A stretch of 64,000 bases of DNA from Alphaproteobacteria bacterium. Its GTDB lineage: Bacteria > Pseudomonadota > Alphaproteobacteria > Micropepsales > Micropepsaceae. The stretch is from contig CANHNJ010000004.1 of assembly GCA_947462105.1 (NCBI GenBank), positions 1 to 64,000 of the forward strand. Direction: 5' to 3'. Both the position numbers and the translations under genes were made by a program. Positions within the stretch are counted from its first letter, which is position 1. Every line of letters begins with the position of its first letter. This document shows, one piece after another, positions 12,142 through 21,227 of the stretch. The notes beneath the pieces were generated by a model. The model saw only the letters and a list, made by a program, of their open reading frames with translations. It searched no databases and was not told where the DNA came from.

Positions 12142-13788
12142 ATGAAAAAGCAAGACGAACTGGTCTTCCTGCCGCTGGGCGGCTCCGGCGAGATCGGCAT
12201 GAATTTCAATGCCTATGGTTTTGGCCCGGAGCATGACCGCAAATGGATCATCGTCGATTGCGGTGTGATGTTCGGCCGCGAGACCTCGACGCCCGGCGTG
12301 GACATCATCATGCCGGATGTCCGCTACCTGGCGGAACAGCGCGACAACATCCTGGGCATCGTCGCCACCCATGCGCATGAGGATCATATCGGCGCCATCG
12401 CGCCGCTGTGGCCGATGCTGCGCTGCCCCGTCTATGCCACGCCCTTCACCGCCCGCATCGTCGCGGGCAAGCTGGAAGAGTATGGCCTCTCCGGCAAGGT
12501 GAAGCTGCGCGAAGTGCAGGTCGGCGGCAGCCTGACGCTGGGGCCGTTCACGCTGGATTTCATCTCCATCACGCACTCCATCCTCGAGCCCAATCTTTTG
12601 GCCATCCGCACGCCCTTGGGCGTGGTGGCACATACCGGCGACTGGAAGCTCGATCCCGATCCGCTGCTGGGCGAAAAGACCGACGAGGCCGCGCTGAACA
12701 AGCTGGGCGAGGAGGGCGTGCTGGCGATGGTCTGTGACAGCACCAATGCGCTCAATCCCGGCAGCTCCGGCTCCGAGAAGGGCGTGCGCGACAATCTGAT
12801 CTCGCTGGTGGGCACGCTGAAGGGCCGGGTCGCGGTCGCGGCCTTTGCCTCCAACGTGGCGCGGCTGGACAGCGCCGCCCGTGCCGCCAAGGCGAATGGC
12901 CGCCGCCTGTGCCTGGTGGGCCGCTCGATGCACAAGATGGTCGATGCGGCGCGCGAGACCGGCTACCTGCGCGACCTGCCGCCCATCGCCAACGAGGAAG
13001 ACGCCGCCGAACTGCCGCCGCACAAGGTGCTGTATCTCGTCACCGGCAGCCAGGGTGAGCCGCGCGCGGCGCTGTCGCGCATTGCCGAGGACAATCATCC
13101 CGGCGTGGCGCTGGCGCAGGGCGATACGGTGATCTTCTCGTCGCGCATCATTCCCGGCAACGAGATCGGCATTTACGCCCTGATGAACAAGCTGGCGGGG
13201 CGCGGCATCGAGATCATCACTGCCAATTCCGACGATATCCATGTCTCCGGCCATCCGGCGCGGGACGAACTCAGCCAGATGTATCGCTGGCTGCGCCCGA
13301 AGATCGCCATCCCGGTGCATGGCGAGATGCGCCACATGACCGAACATGCGCGGCTGGCCCGCGCGCTGCAGGTGCCGCAGGCCATCGTGCCGCAGAATGG
13401 GCAGATGTTCCGGCTGGCCCCGGGCCGCTGCGAACTGATCGACGAAGTGCCATCCGGCTACATGCATCTGGATGGCCGGGTGCTGGTGTCGGAAAGCGCC
13501 GGGCTGGCAAAGGACCGCCGTGGCCTTGGCTTTGCCGGCATCATCGTCGTCACCCTGGTCTTGGACGAAAAGGGCCGCAGCGTCGCGCCGGCCGCCATCA
13601 CCACCGAGGGTATTCCCGAACCGGTGGAGGCGGCGATCCGCAAGACCGTGGACGAACACATCGCCCGCGCCGGCAAGCGGGTCGATCCCGACGCACTGGA
13701 CGAAACGGTGCGCCGCGCGGCGCGGCGGGCGGCGAGCGATGCCTGGGGCAAGAAGCCGATCACCCGCGTCACGGTGGTGGAAGTCTGA
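12142..13788 (+). CDS. rnj: Ribonuclease J (metallo-beta-lactamase / beta-CASP)
   Basis: THAHEDHIGAIAPL, GEIGMNFNAYG, SGHPARDEL, IPVHGEMRHMTEHARLA motifs. Confidence 0.93.
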   Translation: MKKQDELVFLPLGGSGEIGMNFNAYGFGPEHDRKWIIVDCGVMFGRETSTPGVDIIMPDVRYLAEQRDNILGIVATHAHEDHIGAIAPLWPMLRCPVYATPFTARIVAGKLEEYGLSGKVKLREVQVGGSLTLGPFTLDFISITHSILEPNLLAIRTPLGVVAHTGDWKLDPDPLLGEKTDEAALNKLGEEGVLAMVCDSTNALNPGSSGSEKGVRDNLISLVGTLKGRVAVAAFASNVARLDSAARAAKANGRRLCLVGRSMHKMVDAARETGYLRDLPPIANEEDAAELPPHKVLYLVTGSQGEPRAALSRIAEDNHPGVALAQGDTVIFSSRIIPGNEIGIYALMNKLAGRGIEIITANSDDIHVSGHPARDELSQMYRWLRPKIAIPVHGEMRHMTEHARLARALQVPQAIVPQNGQMFRLAPGRCELIDEVPSGYMHLDGRVLVSESAGLAKDRRGLGFAGIIVVTLVLDEKGRSVAPAAITTEGIPEPVEAAIRKTVDEHIARAGKRVDPDALDETVRRAARRAASDAWGKKPITRVTVVEV

Positions 13789-14018
13789 TGACCCTGTCCC
13801 AGATCATCCATCCCACCGTCCTGATCAGCGCCTTTGCCGTGCTGTGGTTCCTCTGTTTCTTCTGCCTGCTGCCCATCGGGCTGGGCGATGTCGATCCGGT
13901 GACGGGTGCGCCGAAATCGCCCCGGCTGAAATGGAAGCTGCTTTGTGCCACTGCCATCGCGACGCTGCTGTTCGCGGTGTTCTATGGCTTTGTCCATTTC
14001 GGCTGGATCACGCTTTAG
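13788..14018 (+). CDS. DUF1467 family small membrane protein
   Basis: 76 aa, two predicted TM; LWFLCFFCLLPIGLGDVDPVTGAPKSPRLKWKLL; downstream of rnj. Confidence 0.75.
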   Translation: MTLSQIIHPTVLISAFAVLWFLCFFCLLPIGLGDVDPVTGAPKSPRLKWKLLCATAIATLLFAVFYGFVHFGWITL

Positions 14019-15178
14019 GCGAATGCCACTTTCGCCATGAAGGCCAGCGCGATCACCACCACGCCCGCGCTGATCTCGCGCCAGCGCCCGGTCATCAGTT
14101 TTAATGCGCAATAGGTGACGAAGCCGATGCCGATGCCTTCGGCGATGGAGAAGGTCAGCGGGATCGCCAGCGCCGTGATCAGGGCGGGCAGCGCCTCGGT
14201 CACATCGCCCCATGCGATCTCTTTCAGGTCTTTGGCGAACAGCACGGCGACGAAGACCAGCGCCGGAGCGGTGGCGTAAGGCGGCACCGCGCCCGCCAGC
14301 GGCGCCAGCACCAGCGCCGCCACGAACAGCACCGCCACCGTCACCGCCACCAGCCCGGTCTTGCCGCCCGCACCGGCCGCACTCTCGATATAGGCCGTGA
14401 CCGGCGAAGTGCCGAGCACCGCGCCGGCCACCGTGCCGCCGGCATCGGTCACCAGCGCCTTGCGGCCATTGCGCAGCTTGCCGTCCTGCATCAGTCCGGC
14501 CTGGTGCCCGACGGCGGTCAGCGTGCCCGAGGCATCGAGCAGGTTGAGGAAGAGAAAGACCCCGATCACCAGCGCCAGCGCGCCCGCCGGTGCGCCCCCT
14601 GTGCTGAGAGGCGTGAAATGCAGCTGGGCGAAGACCGGTGCAATGGAAGGCGGCGGCGCGGTCAGGTCCGGCAGCGGCTGCAGGCCGGACGCCATCGCCA
14701 GGGCGGTGGCGGCGGCGATCCCGATCAGCACCGCGCCCGTCACCTTGCGCGCCCACAGCGCAGCGATCACGAACAGGCCAAACGCGGCAATGAGGAATTT
14801 CGGATCGGCCAGGTTGCCGGCCTGCAGCAGCGTGGCGGGCGACGCCGCCAGCATGCCCGCACCCTGGAAGCCGATCATGGCCAGGAAGAAGCCGATGCCC
14901 GCCCCGATGGCGCGCTTCTGGCTGGTGGGAATGGCGTTGACCAGCGCCTCGCGCGCCGGGCTGGCCGACAGCGCCGTGAACAGGATGCCCGCGATGAAGA
15001 CGCAACCCAGCGCCAGCCGCCAGTCGCCCGCCAGCAGCGGCACGGCGGTGAAAGCGAAATAGGCGTTCTGGCCCATGCCCGGGGCCAGCGCGACCGGCAG
15101 GTTGGCCCACGGGCCCATCGCCAATGTGGTGATCGCCGCCGACAGCGCCGTCGCCATGATGACGGCGCCGCGATCCAT
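14015..15178 (-). CDS. NCS2 family (AzgA/GhxP-like) nucleobase permease, apparently lacking the canonical N-terminus/TM1
   Basis: GMDRGAVIMATALSAAITTLAMGPWANLPVALAPGMGQNAYF, YIESAAGAGGKTGLVAVTV, YATAPALVFVAVLF; starts where the conserved region after TM1 begins. Confidence 0.8.
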   Translation of the reverse strand: MDRGAVIMATALSAAITTLAMGPWANLPVALAPGMGQNAYFAFTAVPLLAGDWRLALGCVFIAGILFTALSASPAREALVNAIPTSQKRAIGAGIGFFLAMIGFQGAGMLAASPATLLQAGNLADPKFLIAAFGLFVIAALWARKVTGAVLIGIAAATALAMASGLQPLPDLTAPPPSIAPVFAQLHFTPLSTGGAPAGALALVIGVFLFLNLLDASGTLTAVGHQAGLMQDGKLRNGRKALVTDAGGTVAGAVLGTSPVTAYIESAAGAGGKTGLVAVTVAVLFVAALVLAPLAGAVPPYATAPALVFVAVLFAKDLKEIAWGDVTEALPALITALAIPLTFSIAEGIGIGFVTYCALKLMTGRWREISAGVVVIALAFMAKVAFA

Positions 15179-15210
15179 GCCCGCCGCCGCACTTTCCCTG
15201 GCCGCCGCTT

Positions 15211-15483
15211 CTAGGTTTCCTGGTCTGCGGGCCCATTTGAACCGTGATTTTTTGAGTGCTCTTTTTGGCGTCCCATCCGTTCCTGCGCGCGCAGCCGCAC
15301 CAGCGCGTCGGCCAGCCGGGCCGAAGTGCCCATCAGGCGGGCGGCTTCGCGCGATTCGGCCTTGCGGATGTCCTCCGAGTATTTGCTCGCGGGTTCTGCG
15401 AAAGCGAGGCAGGAGTCCGCCGCCTCGGCGCAGCGTGCCATCTGTTTTTCCAGCAATTCTTCCTGTGGTGTCTTCATCATCAT
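15211..15483 (-). CDS. Hypothetical small protein (90 aa, charged, probably helical)
   Basis: Open frame just upstream of the permease on the same strand; amphipathic E/A/R/K-rich composition; no family recognised. Confidence 0.5.
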   Translation of the reverse strand: MMMKTPQEELLEKQMARCAEAADSCLAFAEPASKYSEDIRKAESREAARLMGTSARLADALVRLRAQERMGRQKEHSKNHGSNGPADQET

Positions 15484-15750
15484 GGTTTCATTTTACGCGC
15501 CGCGCCGGTGCCGCGATACGTGGATATGATACAGCGTCGGAATCGCATCAAGGCCCGGATGCGGCAGGCAGAAACCGGTTTGCAGCCGTGTGGATAGGCG
15601 CTTGCTGCGCTGCGACAGGGAAGCGCGGTTGATGAATTTTTGGAAAGCTGGGCTTCCGGGCCCGGATGGGCTGTGCGGGCGGGATGGTGATTGCTAGACT
15701 TGCCGCCAACCGCCGCATAAAGGGCGGAGATCTTCAGAGGGAGCACATTC

Positions 15751-16713
15751 ATGTCCATCAAGTACGGCCTTGCCGCCGCCGCCATCCTGGCGCTGTGCAT
15801 ACCGGCCTACGCCCAGTTCCTGGGCAAGAGCGCCGACGACCAGATTCCGGCCGGTGGCCGCATGGAGGGCCAGTACTGGGTGCCCAAGCCGTCGCAACTG
15901 ACGCCCTATACCGCGCCCAACAAGCCGGTCTGGCGCATCAAGGAGATCATCGCTGCGCAGAAGGGCAAGACCGACTGGGTGCAGCCCATCGTCCGCAACA
16001 AGGACCAGGAATGCGACTACAAGTCCATCGGCCCGGGCAAGAAGACCAAGGCGATGTTCTATTCCGACGACCGCATGGTGTTCTTTGTCTATGATGGTTC
16101 GCTGAAGGTGAGCATCTATGGCGTGGGCGTGGAGCCCTTCACCGCCACCAAGGGCTTCATGGTCAACGTGCCCTTCCGCCATGTCTTCACGCTGGAGAAT
16201 ACCGGCACGACGCCTGCGGTCTATTTCGAAGTCCGCCAGACCGACGCGGTGCCGGTCTATCCCGCCAGCGAAACGCCCGATCCGGTGCGCGGCCTCACCT
16301 ACACCAAGGTGACGTCCACCCCCGGCCCGGCCAAGGACCGTTCCAACAACCCGGTCTATGTCGATTTCTACAAGCAGGTCGCCAATACCGACCGCGCCTA
16401 TAGCGACAAGTTCGTCTGGGACGACCACTTCACCTCGAACATCCTGCGCGGCCGTGGCGCGCCGGTGCCGCCCGATACCAACAAGGGCCATTTCCATGTC
16501 GGCTGGACCGAGTTCTGGTACGTGATGGAAGGTTCGATCGGCATCAAGATCGAGGGCGTGCCGTACTTCAAGACCGAGTTTGGCGACATCATCACCGCCG
16601 CCCAGGGCCGCTGGCACCGCGCCGGTTTCGACCCCAGCGCGCCGTGGTCGACCCGCATCCCGGTCAATCCGCGTCCGCCGATCATGCACAATTTCGAGAT
16701 CACGGGCGATTGA
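15751..16713 (+). CDS. Secreted bicupin-like protein
   Basis: Signal-like N-terminus (MSIKYGLAAAAILALCIPAYAQ); C-terminal cupin ligand pattern KGHFHVGWTEFWYVMEG...GRWHRAGF; weaker N-terminal cupin repeat. Confidence 0.75.
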   Translation: MSIKYGLAAAAILALCIPAYAQFLGKSADDQIPAGGRMEGQYWVPKPSQLTPYTAPNKPVWRIKEIIAAQKGKTDWVQPIVRNKDQECDYKSIGPGKKTKAMFYSDDRMVFFVYDGSLKVSIYGVGVEPFTATKGFMVNVPFRHVFTLENTGTTPAVYFEVRQTDAVPVYPASETPDPVRGLTYTKVTSTPGPAKDRSNNPVYVDFYKQVANTDRAYSDKFVWDDHFTSNILRGRGAPVPPDTNKGHFHVGWTEFWYVMEGSIGIKIEGVPYFKTEFGDIITAAQGRWHRAGFDPSAPWSTRIPVNPRPPIMHNFEITGD

Positions 16714-16734
16714 GCCTGTTTGCATGGCATCGTG

Positions 16735-16770
16735 AAACGCCCCGGCTGCAAGGCCGGGGCGTTTTGCTTT
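16735..16770 (+). terminator. Rho-independent terminator
   Basis: AAACGCCCCGGC-TGCAAG-GCCGGGGCGTTTTGCTTTT: 12-bp GC stem with T-rich tail. Confidence 0.85.
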
Positions 16771-16816
16771 TGGCGCCGCCGTGCCATCCTTCCCGTCAAC
16801 AAGAAGGACCCCTGGG

Positions 16817-18061
16817 ATGAAACGCACGATCATGCTGGCGCTGGGCGCTGTGCTGTTGCTGGCCGGTAGCGTGACGGCGCAGCAGGCGCCTGTTCTCGTG
16901 CCGCTGTTCCAGCCCGATACGCGCTGGCCGCAGGCGCTGCCCAACAACTGGGTGCTGACCAACGTCACCAAGGTGTCGATAGACCGTCGCGACAATGTTT
17001 ATATCCTGCACCGGCCACGGCAGACCGCGCCGGGCAGGACGCCCGCGCCTTCGGTGGTGGTGGTGGACGCCAATGGCAAGTTCCTGCGCGCCTGGGGCGG
17101 ACCGGGCGCTGGCTATGACTGGCCCGATGTCGAGCACAACATCTTCGTCGATCATAATGACAACGTCTTTATCAGCGGCTCCAGCCCCGGCGGTGGCTCG
17201 ACCTCGCAGATCTCGGACGACGTGATCCTGAAATTCACCGCCGACGGAAAATTCCTGCGGCAGTTCGGCGGCCTCAACCGCGTCACCGGCAGCCAAGACA
17301 CGATGGCCGTCAACAAGCCGGGCGATTTCTATGTCTGGCCGAAGACCAACGAGCTGTTCGTCGCCGACGGCTATGGCAACCGCCGCGTGCTGGTGCTGGA
17401 TGCCGGTACGCTGGCCTTCAAGCGCATGTGGGGCGCGTTCGGCCGTCCGCCCACGGACGATGCCGCCTCGGGCGGGCAGGGCAACAATGGCGTGCCGGGA
17501 CGCGGCCCAAACAATCAAGTTCAGGTGCGGCCTGCGCCCGGCGCGGCGACGGTGCCCACGGGCGCGGAGCGGGAAGGCCCCGGCGCTGACCGCTTTGTCG
17601 GCGCGGTGCATGGTATCATCGTGTCGGATGACGGCATCGTCTATGTCGGCGACCGCAATGCCCGCCGTGTGCAGATGTTCACGCCGGAGGGAAAATACCT
17701 CGACCAGTTCTTCCTCAACCGGCAGGGACCGGCGGCGGGATCGGTCAGCGGCTTCGCTTTCTTCCGTGACCCGGAGCAGCGTTATCTCTACGTCTCGGAT
17801 TTCTTCAACTCGCACCTGGCGGTGTTCGAGCGCAAGACCAGGCGCTTCCTCTACCAGTTCGGCCTGCGCAACGCGGAGCCGGGAAATTTCCAGGGCCTGC
17901 ATCACATCGCGGTGGATTCGAAGGGCAACCTCTACACTTCTGAAACCGTGGGCGCGCGGGCGCAGAAATTCGAGCTCAAGGGCATGGGCAACAATTTGCC
18001 GCCCAATGCGCTGCCGGAAGGGGCGTCCGATGGCACGGTCCCGGCGGTGCCGCTGCGCTAG
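16817..18061 (+). CDS. Secreted NHL-repeat beta-propeller protein
   Basis: Signal peptide MKRTIMLALGAVLLLAGSVTAQQ; repeats such as ISDDVILKFTADGKFLRQFGG, NELFVADGYGNRRVLVLDA, HHIAVDSKGNLYTSET. Confidence 0.85.
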   Translation: MKRTIMLALGAVLLLAGSVTAQQAPVLVPLFQPDTRWPQALPNNWVLTNVTKVSIDRRDNVYILHRPRQTAPGRTPAPSVVVVDANGKFLRAWGGPGAGYDWPDVEHNIFVDHNDNVFISGSSPGGGSTSQISDDVILKFTADGKFLRQFGGLNRVTGSQDTMAVNKPGDFYVWPKTNELFVADGYGNRRVLVLDAGTLAFKRMWGAFGRPPTDDAASGGQGNNGVPGRGPNNQVQVRPAPGAATVPTGAEREGPGADRFVGAVHGIIVSDDGIVYVGDRNARRVQMFTPEGKYLDQFFLNRQGPAAGSVSGFAFFRDPEQRYLYVSDFFNSHLAVFERKTRRFLYQFGLRNAEPGNFQGLHHIAVDSKGNLYTSETVGARAQKFELKGMGNNLPPNALPEGASDGTVPAVPLR

Positions 18062-18182
18062 GCTGCGGGCGCTGGCCTGATCAGGCCGGATTGGCGAAGA
18101 CGCGGCCCATTTTCAGGGTAAGCTTAAAGGCCCGGTAACGCTTGGCCGCGCAGAGTTGCCGCGTTCATTCCGGGGCGCAAAC

Positions 18183-18329
18183 ATGATGTCTGGGGCGTGG
18201 TGCCTGTACGAGAAGCGGTCGCAGCGCTGGCTGTTCTGCCGCCGCAGGCGGGTCATCAACCCCGCCTCGGTGACTTTTCTCGCCATGGTCGCGCTCTCGC
18301 TGACGGCCTGGCTGAGTTTCATCGCTTAG
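18183..18329 (+). CDS. Putative small single-TM protein (48 aa), absent from the supplied ORF track
   Basis: Read directly: MMSGAWCLYEKRSQRWLFCRRRRVINPASVTFLAMVALSLTAWLSFIA*; 43 of 48 codons end in G/C; Arg-rich segment then a TM-like stretch. Confidence 0.5.
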   Translation: MMSGAWCLYEKRSQRWLFCRRRRVINPASVTFLAMVALSLTAWLSFIA

Positions 18330-19855
18330 TACGACCGCCCGATCAGGATTTCTTCCACACCCGGCGCGCCGGAGAAGATGCAGGCCGCGAATTCCGCCGG
18401 CTGGTCCAGCGGCGCGTTGCGGATGGTGAGCTTCAGCGCCTTCAGCTTGGTCTCCACCGCGTCCAGCGCCGCCCCGCTTGGCTTGCCCCACGAGACGCGC
18501 AGCCAGCCTTTGAACTCATCATCGCTGCCCGCGAAATAGCTTTCCACCCCCGCCCAGTCAGTGACGTCGCGCTTGATGCTGTCATCCAGCCGCGCCTTGG
18601 CCTCGGCATAGAGGCCATGCTGGATCTCGTTCAGCATCTGCAAGGCCTTTTCCTCGATGAACTCGCGGCGGGAAATTGCCACCGACTTCACCTTGTCGCC
18701 GTCGCGCAGGTCATCGCGGCGCATATAGGTGATGTTGCCGCCCGCCGCGTCGCGCGGGCCGATCTCGATGATGATGGGCGCGCCACGACGGACCCAGTTC
18801 CAGCGCTTTTCCGCCGACTTGATCTTCTTGGTGTCGAGCAGGGCGCGGACGGGATAGCCAAAGGCGCTCAGGCTGGACAGCGCTTCGACCAGCGACTTGC
18901 AGTACGCCAGGACCTCTTCGTCCTCGGGCTTGTCGCGCAGCATCGGCACCACCACGATCTGGCGCGGCGCGATGGCGGGCGGCAGGCGCAGCCCGTCATC
19001 ATCGCCGTGGGTCATGATGACGCCGCCGATCAGGCGGGTGGAAACGCCCCAGCTCGTCGTGTTGCAGAACTCCATGCCGCCGGCATCGTTCTGGAAGCGG
19101 ATATTCTGCGCCTCGGCGAAATGCGTGCCCAGGAAATGGCTGGTGCCGGCCTGCAGCGCCTTGCCGTCCTGCATCATCGCTTCGATGGAATAGGTGTTCA
19201 CCGCGCCGGGGAAGCGTTCATTCTCCGGCTTCTCGCCCGCGATCACCGGCATGGCCAGGACATGCTCGGCGAAGTCGCGATAGACCTCCAGCATCTTGCG
19301 GGTTTCCTCGATCGCTTCCGCCTCGGTGGCGTGGGCGGTGTGACCTTCCTGCCAGAGGAACTCGGTGGTGCGCAGGAACAGGCGCGGCCGCATTTCCCAG
19401 CGCACCACATTGGCCCACTGGTTGATCAGCAGCGGCAGGTCGCGATGGCTCTTCACCCAGCGGGCAAAGGCGTCGCCGATGATGGTTTCGGAGGTGGGGC
19501 GCACCACCAGCGGCTCTTCCAGCTTGGCGGCGGGATCGGGCACCAGCTTGCCGTCGATGTTCTTCAGGCGGTGATGGGTGACGATCGCCATTTCCTTGGC
19601 GAAGCCTTCGACATGCTCGGCTTCCTTGGCGATGAAGGAGAGCGGAATGAAAAGCGGGAAATAGCAATTCTCATGGCCGGTCGCCTTGATGCGGCGGTCC
19701 AGGTCCTGCTGCAGCAATTCCCAGACGCCATAACCCCAGGGCTTGATGACCATCGCGCCGCGCACGGGGCTGGTCTCGGCCATGTCGGCGTCGCGCACCA
19801 CCGCCTGGTACCAGTCCGCAAAGTGTTCGCGGGTGACATTGAGGGCGCGCTGCAT
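18326..19855 (-). CDS. proS: Prolyl-tRNA synthetase, archaeal/eukaryal-type architecture
   Basis: RPTSETIIGDAFARWVKSHRDLPLLINQWANVVRWEMRPRLFLRTTEFLWQEGHTAHAT; MTHGDDDGLRLPPAIAPRQIVVVP; C-terminal extension ending in Tyr (IGRSY). Confidence 0.93.
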   Translation of the reverse strand: MQRALNVTREHFADWYQAVVRDADMAETSPVRGAMVIKPWGYGVWELLQQDLDRRIKATGHENCYFPLFIPLSFIAKEAEHVEGFAKEMAIVTHHRLKNIDGKLVPDPAAKLEEPLVVRPTSETIIGDAFARWVKSHRDLPLLINQWANVVRWEMRPRLFLRTTEFLWQEGHTAHATEAEAIEETRKMLEVYRDFAEHVLAMPVIAGEKPENERFPGAVNTYSIEAMMQDGKALQAGTSHFLGTHFAEAQNIRFQNDAGGMEFCNTTSWGVSTRLIGGVIMTHGDDDGLRLPPAIAPRQIVVVPMLRDKPEDEEVLAYCKSLVEALSSLSAFGYPVRALLDTKKIKSAEKRWNWVRRGAPIIIEIGPRDAAGGNITYMRRDDLRDGDKVKSVAISRREFIEEKALQMLNEIQHGLYAEAKARLDDSIKRDVTDWAGVESYFAGSDDEFKGWLRVSWGKPSGAALDAVETKLKALKLTIRNAPLDQPAEFAACIFSGAPGVEEILIGRSY

Positions 19856-19873
19856 GGGAACTCCGGGAAAATG

Positions 19874-21079
19874 CTAGTGACCTTTAGCCGATGCGGGGGC
19901 CGGTAAAAAGGGCTTCAGCCGGATCGCGGCAACGAGCGCAGTCAGGCCGCATAGGCACATCAGCAGGGCCATCGGGACAGGCGTCTGGGCCGGTATCGCA
20001 CCCATCGCCAGCGAGCCCGCGAAGCCGCCGGCATAGATCATGATGCCCATCATGGCCGAGGCCATCCCGGCGCTGTGGCCGAACTCGGTCATGGCCAGGC
20101 CGCCGCCGGTGGAATTCACCACCCCGATCAGGGCGCAATAGAGGAAGGTGAAGGGCAGCAGGCCCCACAAGCCGCCCCAGCCGCCCCAGGCGAAGGCCAG
20201 GGCCAGCACGCTTGCCGCCGCCTGGATGGCGATGGCGCCGGTGAAGAACAGCCGCGCCGGGCGGCGCTTCAGCCAATGCGCCACCAGTTGCGATGTCACC
20301 ACCAGGCCGATGCCGTTCAGCAGGAAGGTGTAGCCAAAATTCTGCGGCGAGACCCCGAACATCTGGATCGCGACATGGCTCCAGCCGGTGAGCCAGACAT
20401 AGAGGCCGCAGCAGGACAGCAGCACCGGCGTGACATAGGCATAGAAATGCCGGTTCTTCAGGATGTGCCAATAGTCGCGCGCCACGGTCAGGGGATTGAG
20501 CGTGCGGTCGGAGCCGGGATGGCTTTCCGGCAGGCGGAACACCATCACGATCACCGTCAGCAGCGCGAGCAGGCATTGAATCCAGAAACCCATGCGCCAG
20601 TCCGACACCAGCAGCAGCCAGCCGCCCAGCAAGGGCGCGAACAGCGGCGACACCGACAGGATCAGCAGCATCTGGGCAAAGATGCGCGCCGCTTCGCCCG
20701 GCGGGAAGATGTCGCGGACGCAGGCGCGGGCCAGCACCGAACCGGCGCAGCCGCCCAGCGCCTGCAGCAGCCGGGCGGCGTCCAGCGCCAGCGGGCCGGG
20801 CGCCAGCGCACAGGCGGCCGAGCCCAGCGCATAGAGCAGCAGGCCCAGCAGCAGCGGCCAGCGGCGGCCATAGCGGTCGGAGAGCGGACCAATGGCCGCC
20901 TGGCCGATGGCGATGCCCAGGAAGTAGGCCGCCAGCGAATGTTCCACCGCCGAGATCGGCGTGCCGAACTCCCGCGCGATGGCGGGAAAGGCGGGCATGT
21001 AGAGATCCACCGCGATGGGGGTGAACACCGTCAGCACGCCGAACAGGACGATCAGTTCGAAACGCCGGGCGGGGGTCAT
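19874..21079 (-). CDS. MFS multidrug transporter, Bcr/CflA-like
   Basis: VDLYMPAFPAIAREFGT, GPLSDRYGRRWPLLLGL; start placed at MTPARRFELI rather than the longest ORF. Confidence 0.85.
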   Translation of the reverse strand: MTPARRFELIVLFGVLTVFTPIAVDLYMPAFPAIAREFGTPISAVEHSLAAYFLGIAIGQAAIGPLSDRYGRRWPLLLGLLLYALGSAACALAPGPLALDAARLLQALGGCAGSVLARACVRDIFPPGEAARIFAQMLLILSVSPLFAPLLGGWLLLVSDWRMGFWIQCLLALLTVIVMVFRLPESHPGSDRTLNPLTVARDYWHILKNRHFYAYVTPVLLSCCGLYVWLTGWSHVAIQMFGVSPQNFGYTFLLNGIGLVVTSQLVAHWLKRRPARLFFTGAIAIQAAASVLALAFAWGGWGGLWGLLPFTFLYCALIGVVNSTGGGLAMTEFGHSAGMASAMMGIMIYAGGFAGSLAMGAIPAQTPVPMALLMCLCGLTALVAAIRLKPFLPAPASAKGH

Positions 21080-21153
21080 GGGAGCGGAGGGCACGGGCAG
21101 GGGATAGGCCCGCCTTTGCCTCTGCGCAAGACACGAAAACACAGACCCTGCCT

Positions 21154-21182
21154 CCCCCTCGGCGCGTAGCGCCCGGAGGGGG
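21154..21182. repeat. Strong intergenic hairpin (imperfect inverted repeat)
   Basis: CCCCCTC GGCGC GTA GCGCC (CG) GAGGGGG between the divergent MFS and lolC genes. Confidence 0.6.
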
Positions 21183-21227
21183 TCATTTATATGGACGGGT
21201 TCGGGGCCGCCCCTTAGCTTGGCCGGC

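Noticed and set aside
11362-13659. 765-aa minus-strand ORF opposite coaX and RNase J
   Set aside because: Same antisense effect; both plus-strand genes have conserved motifs.
13458-15236. 592-aa minus-strand ORF overlapping the AzgA-like permease and RNase J end
   Set aside because: Out of frame with the permease, which has convincing TM and family motifs; this ORF is G/R-rich noise.
18165-18491. 108-aa minus-strand ORF near the end of proS
   Set aside because: Out of frame with proS and R/G-rich; no coding support compared with proS and the 48-aa plus-strand ORF.
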